From: Pontederia crassipes
Taxonomy: Eukaryota; Streptophyta; Magnoliopsida; Commelinales; Pontederiaceae
Direction of reading: 5' to 3'
Assembly (NCBI GenBank): GCA_030549335.1
Contig: CM060194.1
Span: 71,584,077 to 71,648,076, forward strand
Length of the DNA: 64,000 bases
Shown here: positions 35,131 through 48,581 of the stretch, piece by piece
Position numbering within the stretch: position 1 is the first letter of the stretch
How the letters are laid out: each line of letters starts with the position of its first letter
Program-made: the position numbers and the translations under genes
The notes under the pieces: generated by a model
Database searches by the model: none
The model's input: the letters and a program-made list of their open reading frames with translations, nothing else
What the model was told of the DNA's origin: nothing

Positions 35131-36385
35131 TTTACAGCATTATCTTTTAACAGTACCTAGCAATCTATGTTGCCTAGCAGAAAGATTGTCACTTATTAAA
35201 TTATCAGTAATGTGCATTACCTATACAAGTAATCTTTCCAATAATTTAAATGACACTATACAAATTTTACTAAAATACTCTTTATCAGTAATATTAAATT
35301 ATATATTATATAATCAAACTAAAAACTAAAAATAATAATAAATTAAATAAATATAATTATAAATATTTAATTTCTTTTTAAAATAAAAATAATGGTAATG
35401 TATATAATCCGTTATTTTTTGGTCGATTTTTAAATCACAAAAACCACCTTAAAACCATTTAGGAAAAAGAAAAATCACCCTCTAGCGGGTTAGTTTTTTC
35501 AAGTGATCTTTTTGGGCCCTTATTTTAATAAATAATATTTTCAAAAAATATATAATAGATTAAAATTAATATTAACTTATTTAATTTTATAACTAAATAT
35601 AGGATATAGTGTTAGAACTATTAAATTAGAGTTTCTTAATGTGATAGTAATATATTAAGCTATATAAAAATTTATTACACTAGTAATAAAATAATTGATT
35701 ACATCTAAATTAATTATATAATCAAAATTAATAAATAAAAGTGGGCTCCATGGGTCCCTACGATTTTCTCGAATGCGGCCCTAGTTTAAGCGGGTCAGTT
35801 CTGCTCTATTTAAAAATCGTCCTAAATCATATTCGATCCTCTAATTTTTAGTTTTTTCGGGTAGGGTAGATTTTTCGGTTTGGTCGGATTTTTCTTACAC
35901 TTCTAAATATAGAGTTTTTACTAATATATCCCTAAACAAAATAATTGTGTTATATATAAAAAATATTTTTAACATCGTAAACTTAAATCGCAAATGCATA
36001 TTCTCACCCATAAAACTAAAATTTATTAAATAATTAATGTATTTTTAAAATAGGATAATAATATAGTCATAATAAATAACTAAAATTTATTTGATTAAAT
36101 TTATAATTTACTTAATTAGTTTTGTAATTTATTTAATAAATTTTATAATTTATTTAATAAAATGTAAATGACAAATGTTGAAAGTGAAATTATAAATATT
36201 GCAATTCAGGTGGTAAATTTGAATTGTTTATCCTCCTGTAAACAATATACATTGTCACTTCATAGGTATTGTAAATTGCTTGAACAATTTAGATTACTCA
36301 TTACCTGTCACAAGTGAACATAACAATTTGGTAGGTGCAAATAATTTAACATAACATTACTTGGTAATTTATAAAAATTATATAT
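35131..36385. mobile_element. AT-rich MITE, copy A3: chimera of two unit types
   Basis: Up to about 35405 it follows copy A4 (TTTAAATGACACTATACAA, AAAATAATGGTAATG). Beyond that point it follows copy A2, including most of the nested hAT-like MITE (to about 35905), which lacks its own left end here. It ends in the TATATAGGGGACGTTTACTG junction shared with A4. Confidence 0.7.
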
Positions 36386-37055
36386 AGGGGACGTTTACTG
36401 CATTACCTTTTCACATTAACTAACAATCTGCATTGTCTAATATAAACATTGTCACCTATTAAATTATCAACAATGTATATTACCTGTACAAGCAATCTTT
36501 CCAACAATTTAAATGACACTATACAACTTTTACTAAAATACCCGTTATCACTAATATTAAGTTATATATTATATAATCCAACTAAAAACTCAAAAAATAA
36601 TAAACTAAATAAATATAATTATAAATATTTAATATCTTTTTAAAATAAAAATAATGGTAATGCATATAATATTTAAAATAATAACTAAATAATAATATAC
36701 AATTCATGTGAATAACAATAATAAAATAATTTTTAAATAAATTAATATTATTAATTATGATGGTAATAATATTATTTGTTGTTGTTATATGAATTTTTAT
36801 ATTATTTTTATTTGTCTAAGATTGGAAAGGGCATAAATAAAAAGAAAATAAAAATACATTGTCACTTAAGTGATAATCTGGATGGACACCCCATCCTAGT
36901 CAATATAGATTACCACTTTATAAGCAATTTGCATTGATAGGTAATAGAGATTACCTACAAATTAAAATAAAATAAACAAGATAATATGTTGGACTCGTGT
37001 AATTTAACTTCAGATTATCAATAATCTAAAAAATATTACTTGTAGGGAAACGTTC
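36386..37055. mobile_element. AT-rich MITE, copy A4 (no nested element)
   Basis: Starts GGGGACGTTTACTGCATTACC-like and ends near TTGTAGGGAAACG. It is about 670 bp, directly abutting A3 head to tail with one shared junction and no extra sequence. Confidence 0.65.
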
Positions 37056-40000
37056 CCATATAGAGAAATATCTCCTTAGTGATGTTTTTGGTTCAGCATT
37101 AGATACATGATTCATATGAGGTTAAAAGAATTGACCCTAATTTTATTTCCAACTCGAACTTTACATGAGTGATTTCTCTTTCACTATAATAAAAAAGGAC
37201 TATTTAATGGACCACATAATCATTCAGGATTCAAACTTAGTTTCTAGGAACCTAATTACATATTTAATAAATTTTGCTGCTTATACAAAAATTCAAAATG
37301 AAATGATCTTTCTCAGCTTCCAACACTCATGTGGATATTACAACGTCTTTAAGCCATGGCAATCATATTATTCCTAATAAATCATTATCAATCATATTTC
37401 AATAGCATCCTTTCTTGTTTCGAGATTTGACACTATGTCGCAAAGAAGTAGAAAATTGTCAATAATAAGATGTGTGATTGACTTTTGAATTCTTGAAGGA
37501 ACATCTTATTTGTTTAGAATCATCTATGAGATATATAAGGTTATTTAAATTAGGCTTAATATACCTAAAGTCCATTGTTTTCAGGAATGATTCTATATTT
37601 GCAAATTTTCAAATGACATAAAATTTTCTTAAAATTTTCAAATGAGATATATGAGGAATAGTTCATTGTCATTATATTTTTATTTCTTTTGTTATTGTTG
37701 ACTATGATTGAATTTATGTTACGCATGTATCCATTCATAAAAAAAATTCAAAATTTACAAGATACCAATCCATATGCATCCATTATTCAATCGTGTCCCC
37801 AAAGTAGCTATCATCAATTGAAATAAGCAACAATCTAAAAATTATTATATATTTTTGAATCAATGTATGACACAAAATTATAAAAAAAATAAATCTCATG
37901 AAATACAATATTATTTCAAATTTGTAGAGTATTAGAAGGTAAGATAGATGGTGCAATTTGGTAACCGAGCATTATTTTCACTTTAACTGTACATCAAACA
38001 ACTTGTGTTATCACTATCACACATTAACCTTATTTTTGAAAATGATGACGATAATGTACAAGGTTATTCACATAAAATAGTTTGGATATGTATTTTACGT
38101 CACACATCATTCAATGAAAAAATATTTTAAATTGTGATTTTCAATTAATTTTGAGGTGTATTAATTCTAAATAAAAGAGTATTTACATTTCATGCCCTCT
38201 TATGTTTCCTAGGTTTGTGTAGTTACATAAGTTATACATTTTTTTGTCATTTATTCCCTATCATTTCATGAAACATGCCACATTCTTACACACAAAACAT
38301 AAACAACATAAAATATCATATCAATGCTCATATGGAAGAAATCATAGATACAAAATAAATTATACTAACTGATTGTATCAAATTTATTTTAATTTTCATT
38401 TCCCAACCATGTCCAAATTTTAATTTCAATATAAATTAATTTCAAATTTTAATTATACTAACTAATTGATAACACTATCAAAGGCGATTTTGTCCTTCCT
38501 TACTTTTTCAATTGCTAGGCCTAGTATTTGGAAAGCGGATACCAATCCGCATATAGTGTTAAAAATGCATTGACCATAGGTTAGAAGGTCAGTATACCAT
38601 TGAGTCTAACTAATAAGTTGTCCCTTGTCATAGTAAAAGATGACTCTTTCAATAGGAAATTTTCTATACTTCTGAGGACTTAAATTTGAGGCCTTCTTTA
38701 AGTGGGGAGAAGTCGTTCAACACTCCACCACAAACCCTATTAGTATTTTATCCTTGTTATCTATAAAATGTATGTTCAAGGAAGGAACTCACATTTATTA
38801 GTGTAGAACTCGTCATGCAATATAAGTATAACTCATTCTCATTTACTAAGGCTCCATTGTCCTTAATATCTATCGAAAATAGTATTGGAAAAATGTGATG
38901 GATATAGCGAATGATTAAATTTTAGATGGTGATCGACTTGGCCCTCTCCTATTATGCGGGTCCAAAAGGATAAAGTATTAACACCTTTCTAGAATCAAGC
39001 ATGTCATGCATTAGAAAATTTATAAGCAACATTAAATTATTTTAGAATGAGATCAAACTCTTTGTTATAAAGTCAAAGGTAATCAAAGATTGGTAGCGAT
39101 CAGTTGCTTTCAAGTGGACAATGCCAAATGAGCTTAAAGTAATATCTTCATAGGTGGGCCACCATTGCCATGTATAGTTCTTCATCTCTATGTTGCTAAA
39201 AATTAATGAAAATGAAAGTCATCATACATCATTAATCCATTGTTGCTTCATAGGTGAAGTGTGTTGATACGATGCACACGTATGATAAAAGTGGATTCCG
39301 ACGTCCATAGGTTTCTAAAGGAGGGTGTCACCGCTTGGTTTAGCCTTGTCTTCTAGTCTTTCTATCGGAGGAGGTAATCTGGTGTGTAGGTTGACAACTT
39401 TCTAGGAGGAAGTAAAAAATAAAAGCAAAGTTTCAATTAAAAGATCACATTATTTATCTTTTATTTCGAAACTTCAAAAGGCTATATTCTTCTATGGATT
39501 TAGCATCACCAATGAAATGACATGCTTAGTATAATACTAAAGAAGGTGTTGTGCTTGACCCATCTAATAGACATAGAAATATTTTGATCAAATTCATCTT
39601 GATTCGTATACGATACTAGAAATATAAATTTTGTATTGTGCACAAACGTTTTTACACAACACAAACTCCTTATTCTTGTTGGCCAATGACAATGATTAAT
39701 TTATGTTTAAAAAATGCATTAACGAGACAAATATATTATGTAATTTATCTCAAGAAAATGAAGGACAAAGTCTTATGGTGGGTGGTAATAGAAACAAAAG
39801 AAAAAAAAATAATTTTGAAGCTGAAAGTGTGAAGTTGTGTTTTAAAATGATTTGAACTTTTGTCGAACCCATTGTAAACACTAAATTGAATATTTGTGTG
39901 AGAATGAATAATTATTTGATGATTTCAAATACGTCGATGTCGATTAACAAGATGAAGTTATGCAGGTAAAAATGATTATTAAACTACATTCTCTTTAGCA

Positions 40001-41327
40001 AACATGAGTCCAATAACAACTAATGATTAATTCACCATTTAGTTGGTACTTCACTATCTTCGAATCATACATATGCCAATTTGGTTCTTTAACTTATTAT
40101 TCTTAAAAATGTTAAAATAATTTAGTTTATGATGCATCCCATGAAAATTAATGACCTTTTTGGATCTATTGTCATCTAACAGGCTAAGAAAATGATCACT
40201 TTAGTTATATCATCATGTGTGCAAGCATGTATTTTATTTACAGTCATTAATAAATTTTCACATGATTATGAGGTAATTTTCTATTTGATCTTTTTACCTT
40301 CTAGTGAGTGTGTCTCCTCATAGGTAATAGTTATTATACTTGATTAACAAAATTTTATAATAATATTGTATTATATATTAAATCAAATATTTTTAATTGT
40401 TGACACAAAACCTCCAAACATTAAAATTAGTTATCTAGCTGAGTTTAATTTGTCTCAATCTTTACATGAAGATGCTGACATAAAACCTAGCTAGACTATT
40501 GTGGATAATGCCTTAAAGAATTATATTTTTAAACATATTTTAACTAGTATGCCGACTTATAAAGTATGAAAATTGAATTATTTTACAAGTATTTTTTTTA
40601 CACATGTTTTCTTTCATAAAAAAACATCATTAGAAAGGATAATGGAATTTGAAGAGAAACCTCTTATCTACCGACACTGAAGAATTATAGACTTAGTTCA
40701 AAATATTGATACACCAAATTAGTAATATATTTGCAACCAAAAAGTTACTCTTAGTAATTACTTAAACATTATAATTTTTTATTTTTCAACAAACGTATTT
40801 CCATTATCCTTATTAATTTGTATATTTGATTCATTTAAATTGGTTGTGATCGCTTTTACTAAGACAATTCGATAGAGATATAAGAAGGTATGTCTCACAT
40901 TGGTTTGTGAAGAAATTTAGTTTTGTTTTTTTCTTTTATATATAATTAACTAGGGAACACAAGTGCACTTCGTGTGATTGAAATTATAGAAATGATATAA
41001 TTATTATTGGTATTTATATGTGTAAAACATAATAATTAAAATGATCTTAAGTATGATAATGCATATATAAAATGTTTGAAATATTTAAATCTTTTTTATT
41101 ATGTAGACCTATTTAAATTTGTAAGAAAAATAAATTAAATATATATATAACATAAAAAGTTATTGATTTAGTTCATATCTCTGCATCATACTTTTGCACA
41201 ACCATCCCACGTGATGCTTTTTTATTGAAGAATTGTATTAGAAATATATAAAAATTAAAAAACAATGACTAAAAAACTAAATAATATATCTTTCCACCTA
41301 TGAAAATGATATACATACTAATAGGCT
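37056..41327. other. 4.3-kb AT-rich region, no gene recognised
   Basis: No frame longer than about 70 codons and no domain motif. Composition and the absence of paired termini suggest decayed transposon or neutral intergenic DNA. A CTAGGGAACACAAGTGCACT stretch at about 40951 looks like an element end but has no partner I could find. Confidence 0.35.
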
Positions 41328-41750
41328 TAGGGCTGAGTAATGACTGAGATGACCTGGTTGCCCTGACTTGATTCAAAAATCTTGATATCTTTCCCGACCC
41401 GATAGGTAACCGAGCGAGGATCGAATCTCATTCCTTGAGATCTGGTTGGGACCGGATCCGGGTTGTGAAAATTTGAACTACATCCCCCAGTAATATATAT
41501 TACATAAATATTTATTTATTTTAAAATATTATATTTATGCTTATTTTAATTAAATTTCTATATTTTATTATATGTATATCTTAAATATATATATTATATT
41601 ATTATGTATATAATTTAATTAGTTATCATATTTTATATTAATAATATTAAATATATTTAGTATTTTTTATCATTAAACTCGTACAATAAAGAATTTTCAA
41701 TTTTTGTGCTACCAAACGTCCTGCCCCGAATCCATATTTGTTCACCCCTA
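41328..41750. mobile_element. hAT-like MITE, 423 bp
   Basis: Ends TAGGGCTGAGTAA and TTTGTTCACCCCTA form an imperfect inverted repeat. AATAGGCT (41320-41327) and AATAAGCT (41751-41758) form an 8-bp duplication with one mismatch. A GACCCGATAGGTAACC-like GC patch lies just inside the left end, as in other hAT elements here. Confidence 0.75.
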
Positions 41751-42295
41751 AATAAGCTCTTTAGTTTTTTTAATTAAAGGCCTTCATATTTTTGGCATAT
41801 CCTAATCCTAATAACCTAATCATCATTTTTGGCACATCCTAATCCTAATATTTTTTAATGTCACTAACTCGTAAAATTCACTATAATATCTTTAACATAT
41901 TATTAATAACTTCTTACTAAGAACTACACGTTAATGGTGGTTACACAACAACCTAATATATTTAAAACTCCACTATATTTTTTCAGTTACAAAAACAATA
42001 ACTTTATATGAAATTTTTCACCATATACATTTATCAATTTTCCTAATTTTTTGAATTATGTGGAATTTATATGCATTTGTTTTGTTTAAAACATCGTGTG
42101 GCATCAATTTTCGAGTACAACACATAGTGGGACGATTAAGTGGCATCAATTTCCAGTTACAACATGTAGTGGATCCAAGAAGTTGCAAAATCATGTCTTC
42201 TAATTTCAAGTTATAAGTTTTTTTATGCTCCGTGCCAAACGCCACATTCTTGGTGAGTACGGGAACATGTCCAGCGCTTGTGTCCTCTTCATTCT

Positions 42296-43407
42296 CAATG
42301 ACATGCGGAGAAGATCCTCTTCATTCTCAATGACATGCGGAGAAGATCGCCGAACGACGATAATGCCACTACTGGCGATGGCCATGTGATGGATTCCAAC
42401 ATTCTAAAGCTTTCTAATTGAGGACACAAAGGATGATTCAAGTTCGACGATAGGAGTTCTACTAGACGATGTGATGACTCACCTGGCAAAACGATACGGC
42501 CTGGCTTATTTTTTTCGTCTTCACCCTATCATCCGCCGCTCCTCCTCCATGGCCCTTCATTTCTATGCATCCATGTGGTGCCATGATCACTTGCCTCCCA
42601 TGTCTGCCCCGTCAAATAAGGTTGTATCAGCTCATTGGTTTGCTTCGTTTTAATTAATGAGTGCAACGAGCTTTTCTTAATCGTCTACAGAGTCATAATA
42701 TGTCATTTGTTATTATTCGATCGCTAATTTCCCGTGAGCTTCAGTACATCGCTAATTTACTTAGTAGTTCTCTTGTTCGTATATCTTAATACTCTTCTCT
42801 TTAACTTCTCATTATATGCATAACTTTCTTGCACGTGTAACCTCCTCCCATGAGCATAATCTTTCCATGTGTAGCCTCCTCCCAGCATCATAACCTTTCC
42901 ATGTGTAACCTGCTACTTTTCCGTGAGTAACCTCTTCTTTTAATCTTCCATCGGCTTCCCATAAAGTTTCTTTTTTTGTTCATAAGCTTACACTTATTTG
43001 ATAATTTTGTTCATAACCGTTCCCTAAATTTAATATTGGAAAAAGATATACAATCATTCATCCTTCTCTATGCATGTATCATATTTTATATTTTTCTATG
43101 ATAAAAAAGGTATATGTTAATAATAAAAATGATCAATCATAAAAAATTACTATATCCTTGTAAATGTTTATGATTTATACACTTTTTTATTCTTTAAAAA
43201 TTACTTTAAAATATAGTTAAAATATCTTAATCTCTTCTCATCTAACATCCATCACTTTAATATTGAAGAATTTATCTACTTTATCTACTTGTTTCTTATC
43301 AATGTATTTTTTAATACTATAAATTCATCGTATAATTAACTTTTTATGACATTTGATTATTAAAAATATTAATATTAGTTAATTATATATAGGCCAACAC
43401 ATTGATG
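42296..43407 (+). repeat. Left arm of a 1.1-kb inverted repeat
   Basis: The arm pairs with 48582-49724 in reverse complement for essentially its whole length, roughly 93% identical in the inner part I compared. The outer end holds two tandem copies of a 30-bp block containing TCAATGACATGCGGAGAAGA, and the inner end reads GGCCAACACATTGATG. No coding function was recognised; a 60-codon frame at 42471-42653 is not preserved as a gene. Confidence 0.85.
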
Positions 43408-45537
43408 TAAAGGATCTAAACAATTTATGCACACTACATAACATAAGTCCTTAATAAAACATCATGAGTGCAAGCAATCACATGGAATGAATTAATGCGG
43501 TAAGGTAGAAACAAAGCAATCGCCAAAATAAAAGACAAGCAATCATCTTTATCTTTTGCACCATAGTCTACCATAGTTCATTTTCATATCATACTTTAGT
43601 TCATTTTCATATCTTGCATTGGTCTTTTTTCATACAATTATCCATCAATAATCATAACTTCGTACATGTTCATCCTTATTATTCTTAGACATATATCAAC
43701 ATTAAACCTTTTAAGAAGAATCATGGGTATTTGTTCCTCATTCATGGTTTGTCATTTATGTTCTTTCATTCGTGTTCTTTGTTTTTAAGGATGAAGTCCT
43801 TTCATACATTTTTTTGCCATTCGCTCATCCATACTTTCATTCGTTAGAAGAGCTCTTCTTTCTTTTAGGGTATACCCTTGCCGGCACACAAAGTGCAACT
43901 ATCTAGACCATCATGGGCCAGTGGGGGATTAGTGTCACGGCCAGCTCCGTTGAGCTAGATAACCTCGCGCAAGGCGAAAATATCTGTAAGGGTGTGGATG
44001 ACCACGCACTAGACGATAACATCCCTCGTTGGAGATAACATCGCACTAGGCGACAACATCCGTAAAGATGAGGATAACCTCGCACTAGTCAGAAACATCC
44101 TTCAGAGGAGATGACCTCGCACTAGGCCATAACATAAATGAGGATAAATCTTGTGCTAGGCGAAAACATCCCTCGGAGAAGATGATCTCGCTCTAGGTCA
44201 TAACATGAGTGATGATAAACCTTGCACTAGACGGAAATATCCCTCGAAGGAGATGACCTCGCTCTAGGCTAGCATAACTTTTATCCATTATAGTGGACCT
44301 CTCTTTCGACCTATAAATAGATCAAGGCCGTATTGAGCATAGCTCTAAATCATCTTTAAGTTCATTTCATTTGATAATAAATCGGGTGGGTAGAAGCTTA
44401 ATAAATCAGAGGGTTAGACTAGGATCAAATTCCTTATGTCAACATATCGAACACCCGAAAGTCAAATGGTCGTCTATTTCTAATTTAGTCAGCGGTCGTC
44501 CGGACGAGGAAGCGGACGCTCGTTTATCAATGTCTTTCAGTCAACTGAAAAGGGATTGCGGTAGATCATTTGATATTCATTCTTAATTCAAACCAATGCG
44601 ACTTTTGAGTCTTTTACATTTCTATATTTGTTCACCCATATATTTATACATGTTTTTTAGATAACCAGAGTATGCCTAAGTTCTTTCTCATTGAAAACTA
44701 TAAAATCTTTTAACTTAGTTACTAACTCTTAGCCCAATATGAGGTAATAAGGATTCATATAACTAGTTTGTATTTTCTTAGTTACTTTATTAACATAGTG
44801 CAAGGTCACGTGATTTGAGCATAGTAATTAAAATTCTTAGTTTCACTGTAAGGTAATCAAACTAAGAATTGTAAGAAGTAATTTGGATTTGCTTAGATCT
44901 TTTACTAACTAATCCATACTCATCCCTATAAATCAATACATTAAGTATTAACTCGATAAATCAATGAAACCACATGAGTCATAACAATAGATCATAACTT
45001 AGGCATGTTTAATTTCATATAATTTCACTTCTACTATTTGGAACTATCTCCCACATACTTGTTGTGTGAGTCGAATCTTTTATTTACTCTTATATTTCCC
45101 TCCTTTCTCTCATAAATCTACATCTCTTTGCAATATGCCTACTCATTTCCCTCTTCATACTGCTACAGTCAGTAAAAGAAGTCTGTGAATAAGGTGATCA
45201 TGAAAGAGATGAAAAATATGAATTATAAGAAGCAAAATTATTTCTTATATTTTATTATCTAAATATCTATAAGACTGATTCTTCATGTAGGAATAACTAT
45301 CCACATGCATTACTTATTCTTTCCCAATTTTTCATAACCTTTATGACCCTTTTGCATAATCACTAATACCCTTTAGGTTGATTCCTACCATACAAAATAA
45401 CCTCTTTAGAAATCAAACACTCATATGAAATAAGTATCAATACATCAATAAAGAATAACACAAAGTAAGAAAGATCTTACTTATACTTTATGACGGAGGG
45501 TGTGGTGAATAGGACGTCAAGAGAATCCTGACTTTAG
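43408..45537. other. Spacer of the inverted repeat, LTR-like with a minisatellite
   Basis: Contains the 43955-44275 array, then CCTATAAATAG (about 44311), a good plus-strand TATA motif resembling an LTR promoter. The region around 45480-45540 reads like the leader of a minus-strand retrotransposon. No open frame of note. Confidence 0.45.
43955..44275. repeat. ~60-bp minisatellite in the spacer
   Basis: Five to six imperfect copies of a unit containing GATGACCTCGCACTAGGC, then ATAACAT, then CATCCCTCGGAGGAGATGA-like sequence. Confidence 0.8.
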
Positions 45538-45553
45538 GCTCTGGTATCATAAA

Positions 45554-47641
45554 TGAAACGCCCCCAAATCGACATTCGTCACGTGGTGAAGACCAACCTG
45601 GAATTGTTACAGACACTATGACTTTGACTACCATATTGACTAGGTCTTAGTAAAAAATTAAGATACATCAGCGGAAGAACGAATAAAATAAAGAAGAATG
45701 ATATTTACTGTGGAAGACTGGGAAAATAGCTACATCATCTCTAATGAATATCAAATAGTTTTGACATCATGAGCCCACAACTGCGGAAGAAAAATACACC
45801 ACTAAATAGACCATGTTGTTCATGTGCTTTCTAGTCGTTTTAGCATCGTCGCAGCACATCAGCTCAACATCATCACTGACTTGGTCCTGTGAAAATCAAA
45901 CATAGGGAAGGAGGTCTTTCCATAAGCTTTACAGTCTAGTGGGGAACCAATAAGAATATACAATGCATAACTATTAAATAGGATAAATCGGAATCGATGA
46001 GATAATTTATCTTGATCAGCAATTAAGCATGGAGTCATTAGAACAATAAAGGTCAGTAAATAATCATAATCATTAATATCATGAAAATACATAGTGAACT
46101 TGGAATCAGGAGGAAGCTCATTAATCATGATGGAAATCATAACAATACTGAGCATCTTACTTGCATTACTTGAACATTCTTCTTTGCCTTGAACTTTACT
46201 TATAAATCATATAACTTTAGGTGCCTTTAGATTCTTTAATATCATGCTTGCATTACTTGCACATTCTCCTTTACCTTGAACTATACTTATAACTCATATG
46301 ACTTTAGATGTCTTTAACTTTTGGGGTTACGCCAAGCAAACAATACATACTTGTGCAGGCCAGTGGTTGATCGAGCCATGATCAAAGGAGCGACCCTTAA
46401 CTATAAGCACTTAGCATGAGCTGACCACCCCTCTTTTATCCTTTCATCTTTCTTTAATAATCACTTTATCCTTTTGTCATTCTTTCATACTATAAAGGTG
46501 ACTAGATCAATTGAGGGTAAATCAATAACTTATCTTAGGATTCAGTCATATGGATAATCAATCAGAAAGGGAAACAAATAATGATCATGTCAAAATCTAG
46601 ATTTAATAATAAGTAGAATTAAGGGTCAGACTCAAGGTTCGGTCGACCGGTCCCCATAGGTTGGTTGATCAATCTGTTGATGTCAGTCGACCGATTTCTC
46701 TTGGTCGATTGACCGATAATATGAGACTCGGTCGACCGATTCCCATCGGTCGACCAATCGGTCGGTCAACCGATCGGTGTATTTTATGGGTGATGCACAA
46801 GTAAGATGTCGGTCGACCGATTATCATCGATCGGTCGATCGATCTATATGCACGGACGAACACAGGTAGAATTGTCGGTCGACCGGTCCTCTCGGGTTGG
46901 TCGATCGGACTTTAGGTATCAAATCACGAACAGAGCATACAAAATTGTAGAGATTTCCATCCTAAGTGTATCCCTAATTCAGAACAACCATTAGCGCAAG
47001 ACAACGATAAACAGAAACACAATCATATTAGCAATCAACAACAAACATGAAATCAGAGGGCAAACAATCCATTTATTTTCCTTTCTTTGTTCAATCATGA
47101 ATAATTTTCTAGAATCTTCACAGCAACGATTCTAATACAATCATATTCATAGTTATGCAGAGTGATTTCGATTTCACCCACTTGGTTCGCTACTGTTCCT
47201 TCGTCAATCCGTCAGGTTTATGATCTCAGCCCCCCTCTCCGTTGACCCTGAGCAGCGCCTTCCTCCCCTAGGCACCCTTCACCTGCAAGCAGGTCAAAGG
47301 GTACAAAGGATCGTGAGGTTACGTCGCTGTAGAAATATGGGAGAAGATAGGAGGTAGTCGGCTCTTCTTACTACACTTGGAGTACCACCATGATGGAGTG
47401 AGAGGAAAAAGGGCATACCATGGATTCCAAGCCAAAGGGAATTTTGGGTTCTGTCTATGTGAACATCACGCCAGGGAGATGGAGGTTGTTTTTCCATTCA
47501 ATTTTTTAGATCCTATTTTTACTCCTAATTTCCATGCCACCTCACAACATAAATGCCATTTATTGTCTTTCTATGTTAATAGGGGATTTGATTCCCTCTG
47601 CGAGCTGCCCATGACCGTTTCATTTTTTTGTGGTTGTTACA
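45554..47641 (-). mobile_element. Minus-strand Ty3-type LTR with adjacent primer-binding site
   Basis: On the minus strand it begins TGTAACAACC (47641 downward), the same ten bases as the insertion in the CASP-like gene, and ends GGGGGCGTTTCA at 45554. Directly after it the minus strand reads ATTTATGATACCAGAGC (45538-45553), a primer-binding site for initiator tRNA-Met with two changes. No pol domain is present, so only the LTR and leader remain. It abuts the truncated Copia gag at 47.65 kb. Confidence 0.65.
46636..46915. repeat. GGTCGACCG motif cluster inside the LTR
   Basis: Eight or more copies of the palindromic core GGTCGACCG or TCGGTCGACCGAT, separated by 20-50 bp and interspersed with GGTTGGTCGATCGG-like variants. 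Confidence 0.85.
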
Positions 47642-47697
47642 ATTGCCCTTGTTGAAGCTCATATAAACTATTTTCCACAGAGTACACTTGCATAGAG

Positions 47698-48126
47698 TTA
47701 ACTTTCTGAAACCTTTCCCTCAGATCTGACTACATGAGCACTTTGAGAGTATGAAATTCTATTATTCAAACCTTTTGCACAACACATACAAATCCAAGAA
47801 ATCACCAATGCATTACACCTTTTCCAGTGAAATTTGAAATTCTCATCTACTTTATCAATTGTAAAAGAACCATCTACGAAATCATGTTTGTTTTTGGCCA
47901 AAAGGGCATTAAACATGGCATCACTCCATTCTGCATAATTTTCTGCACCTACCAACTGATCTAGAATCAAAACTAGTCCAAGAGTATCTGATGGACTCAA
48001 GAAGAGCGGATTCATCACGTCAAACGCCAAAGAATTCATCACAGAGGTACTTGAATCAGACGTAATGAATTCAGAAAACCAAAAGTAAAAGAATACCCAA
48101 GTCTCAGATCTGATCTTACTGATCAC
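47698..48126 (-). pseudogene. Truncated Ty1/Copia gag
   Basis: A 142-codon minus-strand frame contains MNPLFLSPSDTLGLVLI, GAENYAEWSDAMFNALLAKN, FVDGSF and W-K-R-C-N-A-L-V-I-S-W-I. This order is that of the N-terminal domain of plant Copia Gag, which packages element RNA. It stops soon after this domain, and no zinc knuckle, integrase or reverse transcriptase follows. The break lies close to where the Ty3-type LTR begins (47641), so that insertion or an associated deletion probably removed the rest. Confidence 0.8.
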
Positions 48127-48256
48127 TCATAAAATCAAATGCAAGTAATCAATCCAAACGAATCTGAAGAAGAACTTAAATCCAGGAAGACTTATCTCGC
48201 ATTCGAAACAAGAAAAGGAATCAGATCCGAAGAACCTTGAGGCAGCTCTGATACCT

Positions 48257-48565
48257 TGTTAGAAATCTGCTCTGAAAGCAAAATGTCGATCAGTACTCTC
48301 CATCGATCCAGCACTTCGTAGAAAGAAGAGGAAAGAGCAAGAATTGGGAGGGAAAACTATATTTCGTATTCAAAATCATCCATAAAATACAGCTCCTCTT
48401 CTGGTTTTATATGCATTTACAAAAAGTGTTATAAACTAAAAAACTATTATAAAACTTTATATCATGTAACTATCGAAGCTAACTGCCGTTACGCGAACAT
48501 TGCAAGAGGCGAACACTGCACGATGGAAAACGGAATGTAAAAGAGAAAAAACATATCAGTTAACA
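48257..48565 (-). repeat. Copia 5' LTR and primer-binding site
   Basis: On the minus strand it starts TGTTAACTGATATG, carries a GCATATAAAACC promoter motif, and ends TTTCTAACA. GGTATCAGAGC (48245-48255), complementary to initiator tRNA-Met, follows one base later. Length about 309 bp, normal for Copia. Confidence 0.8.
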
Positions 48566-48581
48566 CGTGCATGCATGGTTC

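Noticed and set aside
40951..40975. CTAGGGAACACAAGTGCACT as a Helitron or hAT end
   Set aside because: No partner terminus, duplication or CTRR-hairpin end was found.
42471..42653. 60-codon frame beginning MMTHLAKRYG, faintly like a cytochrome P450 N-terminal region
   Set aside because: No helix I, ExxR or heme motif follows, and the copy in the opposite arm does not preserve the frame. The similarity is too short.
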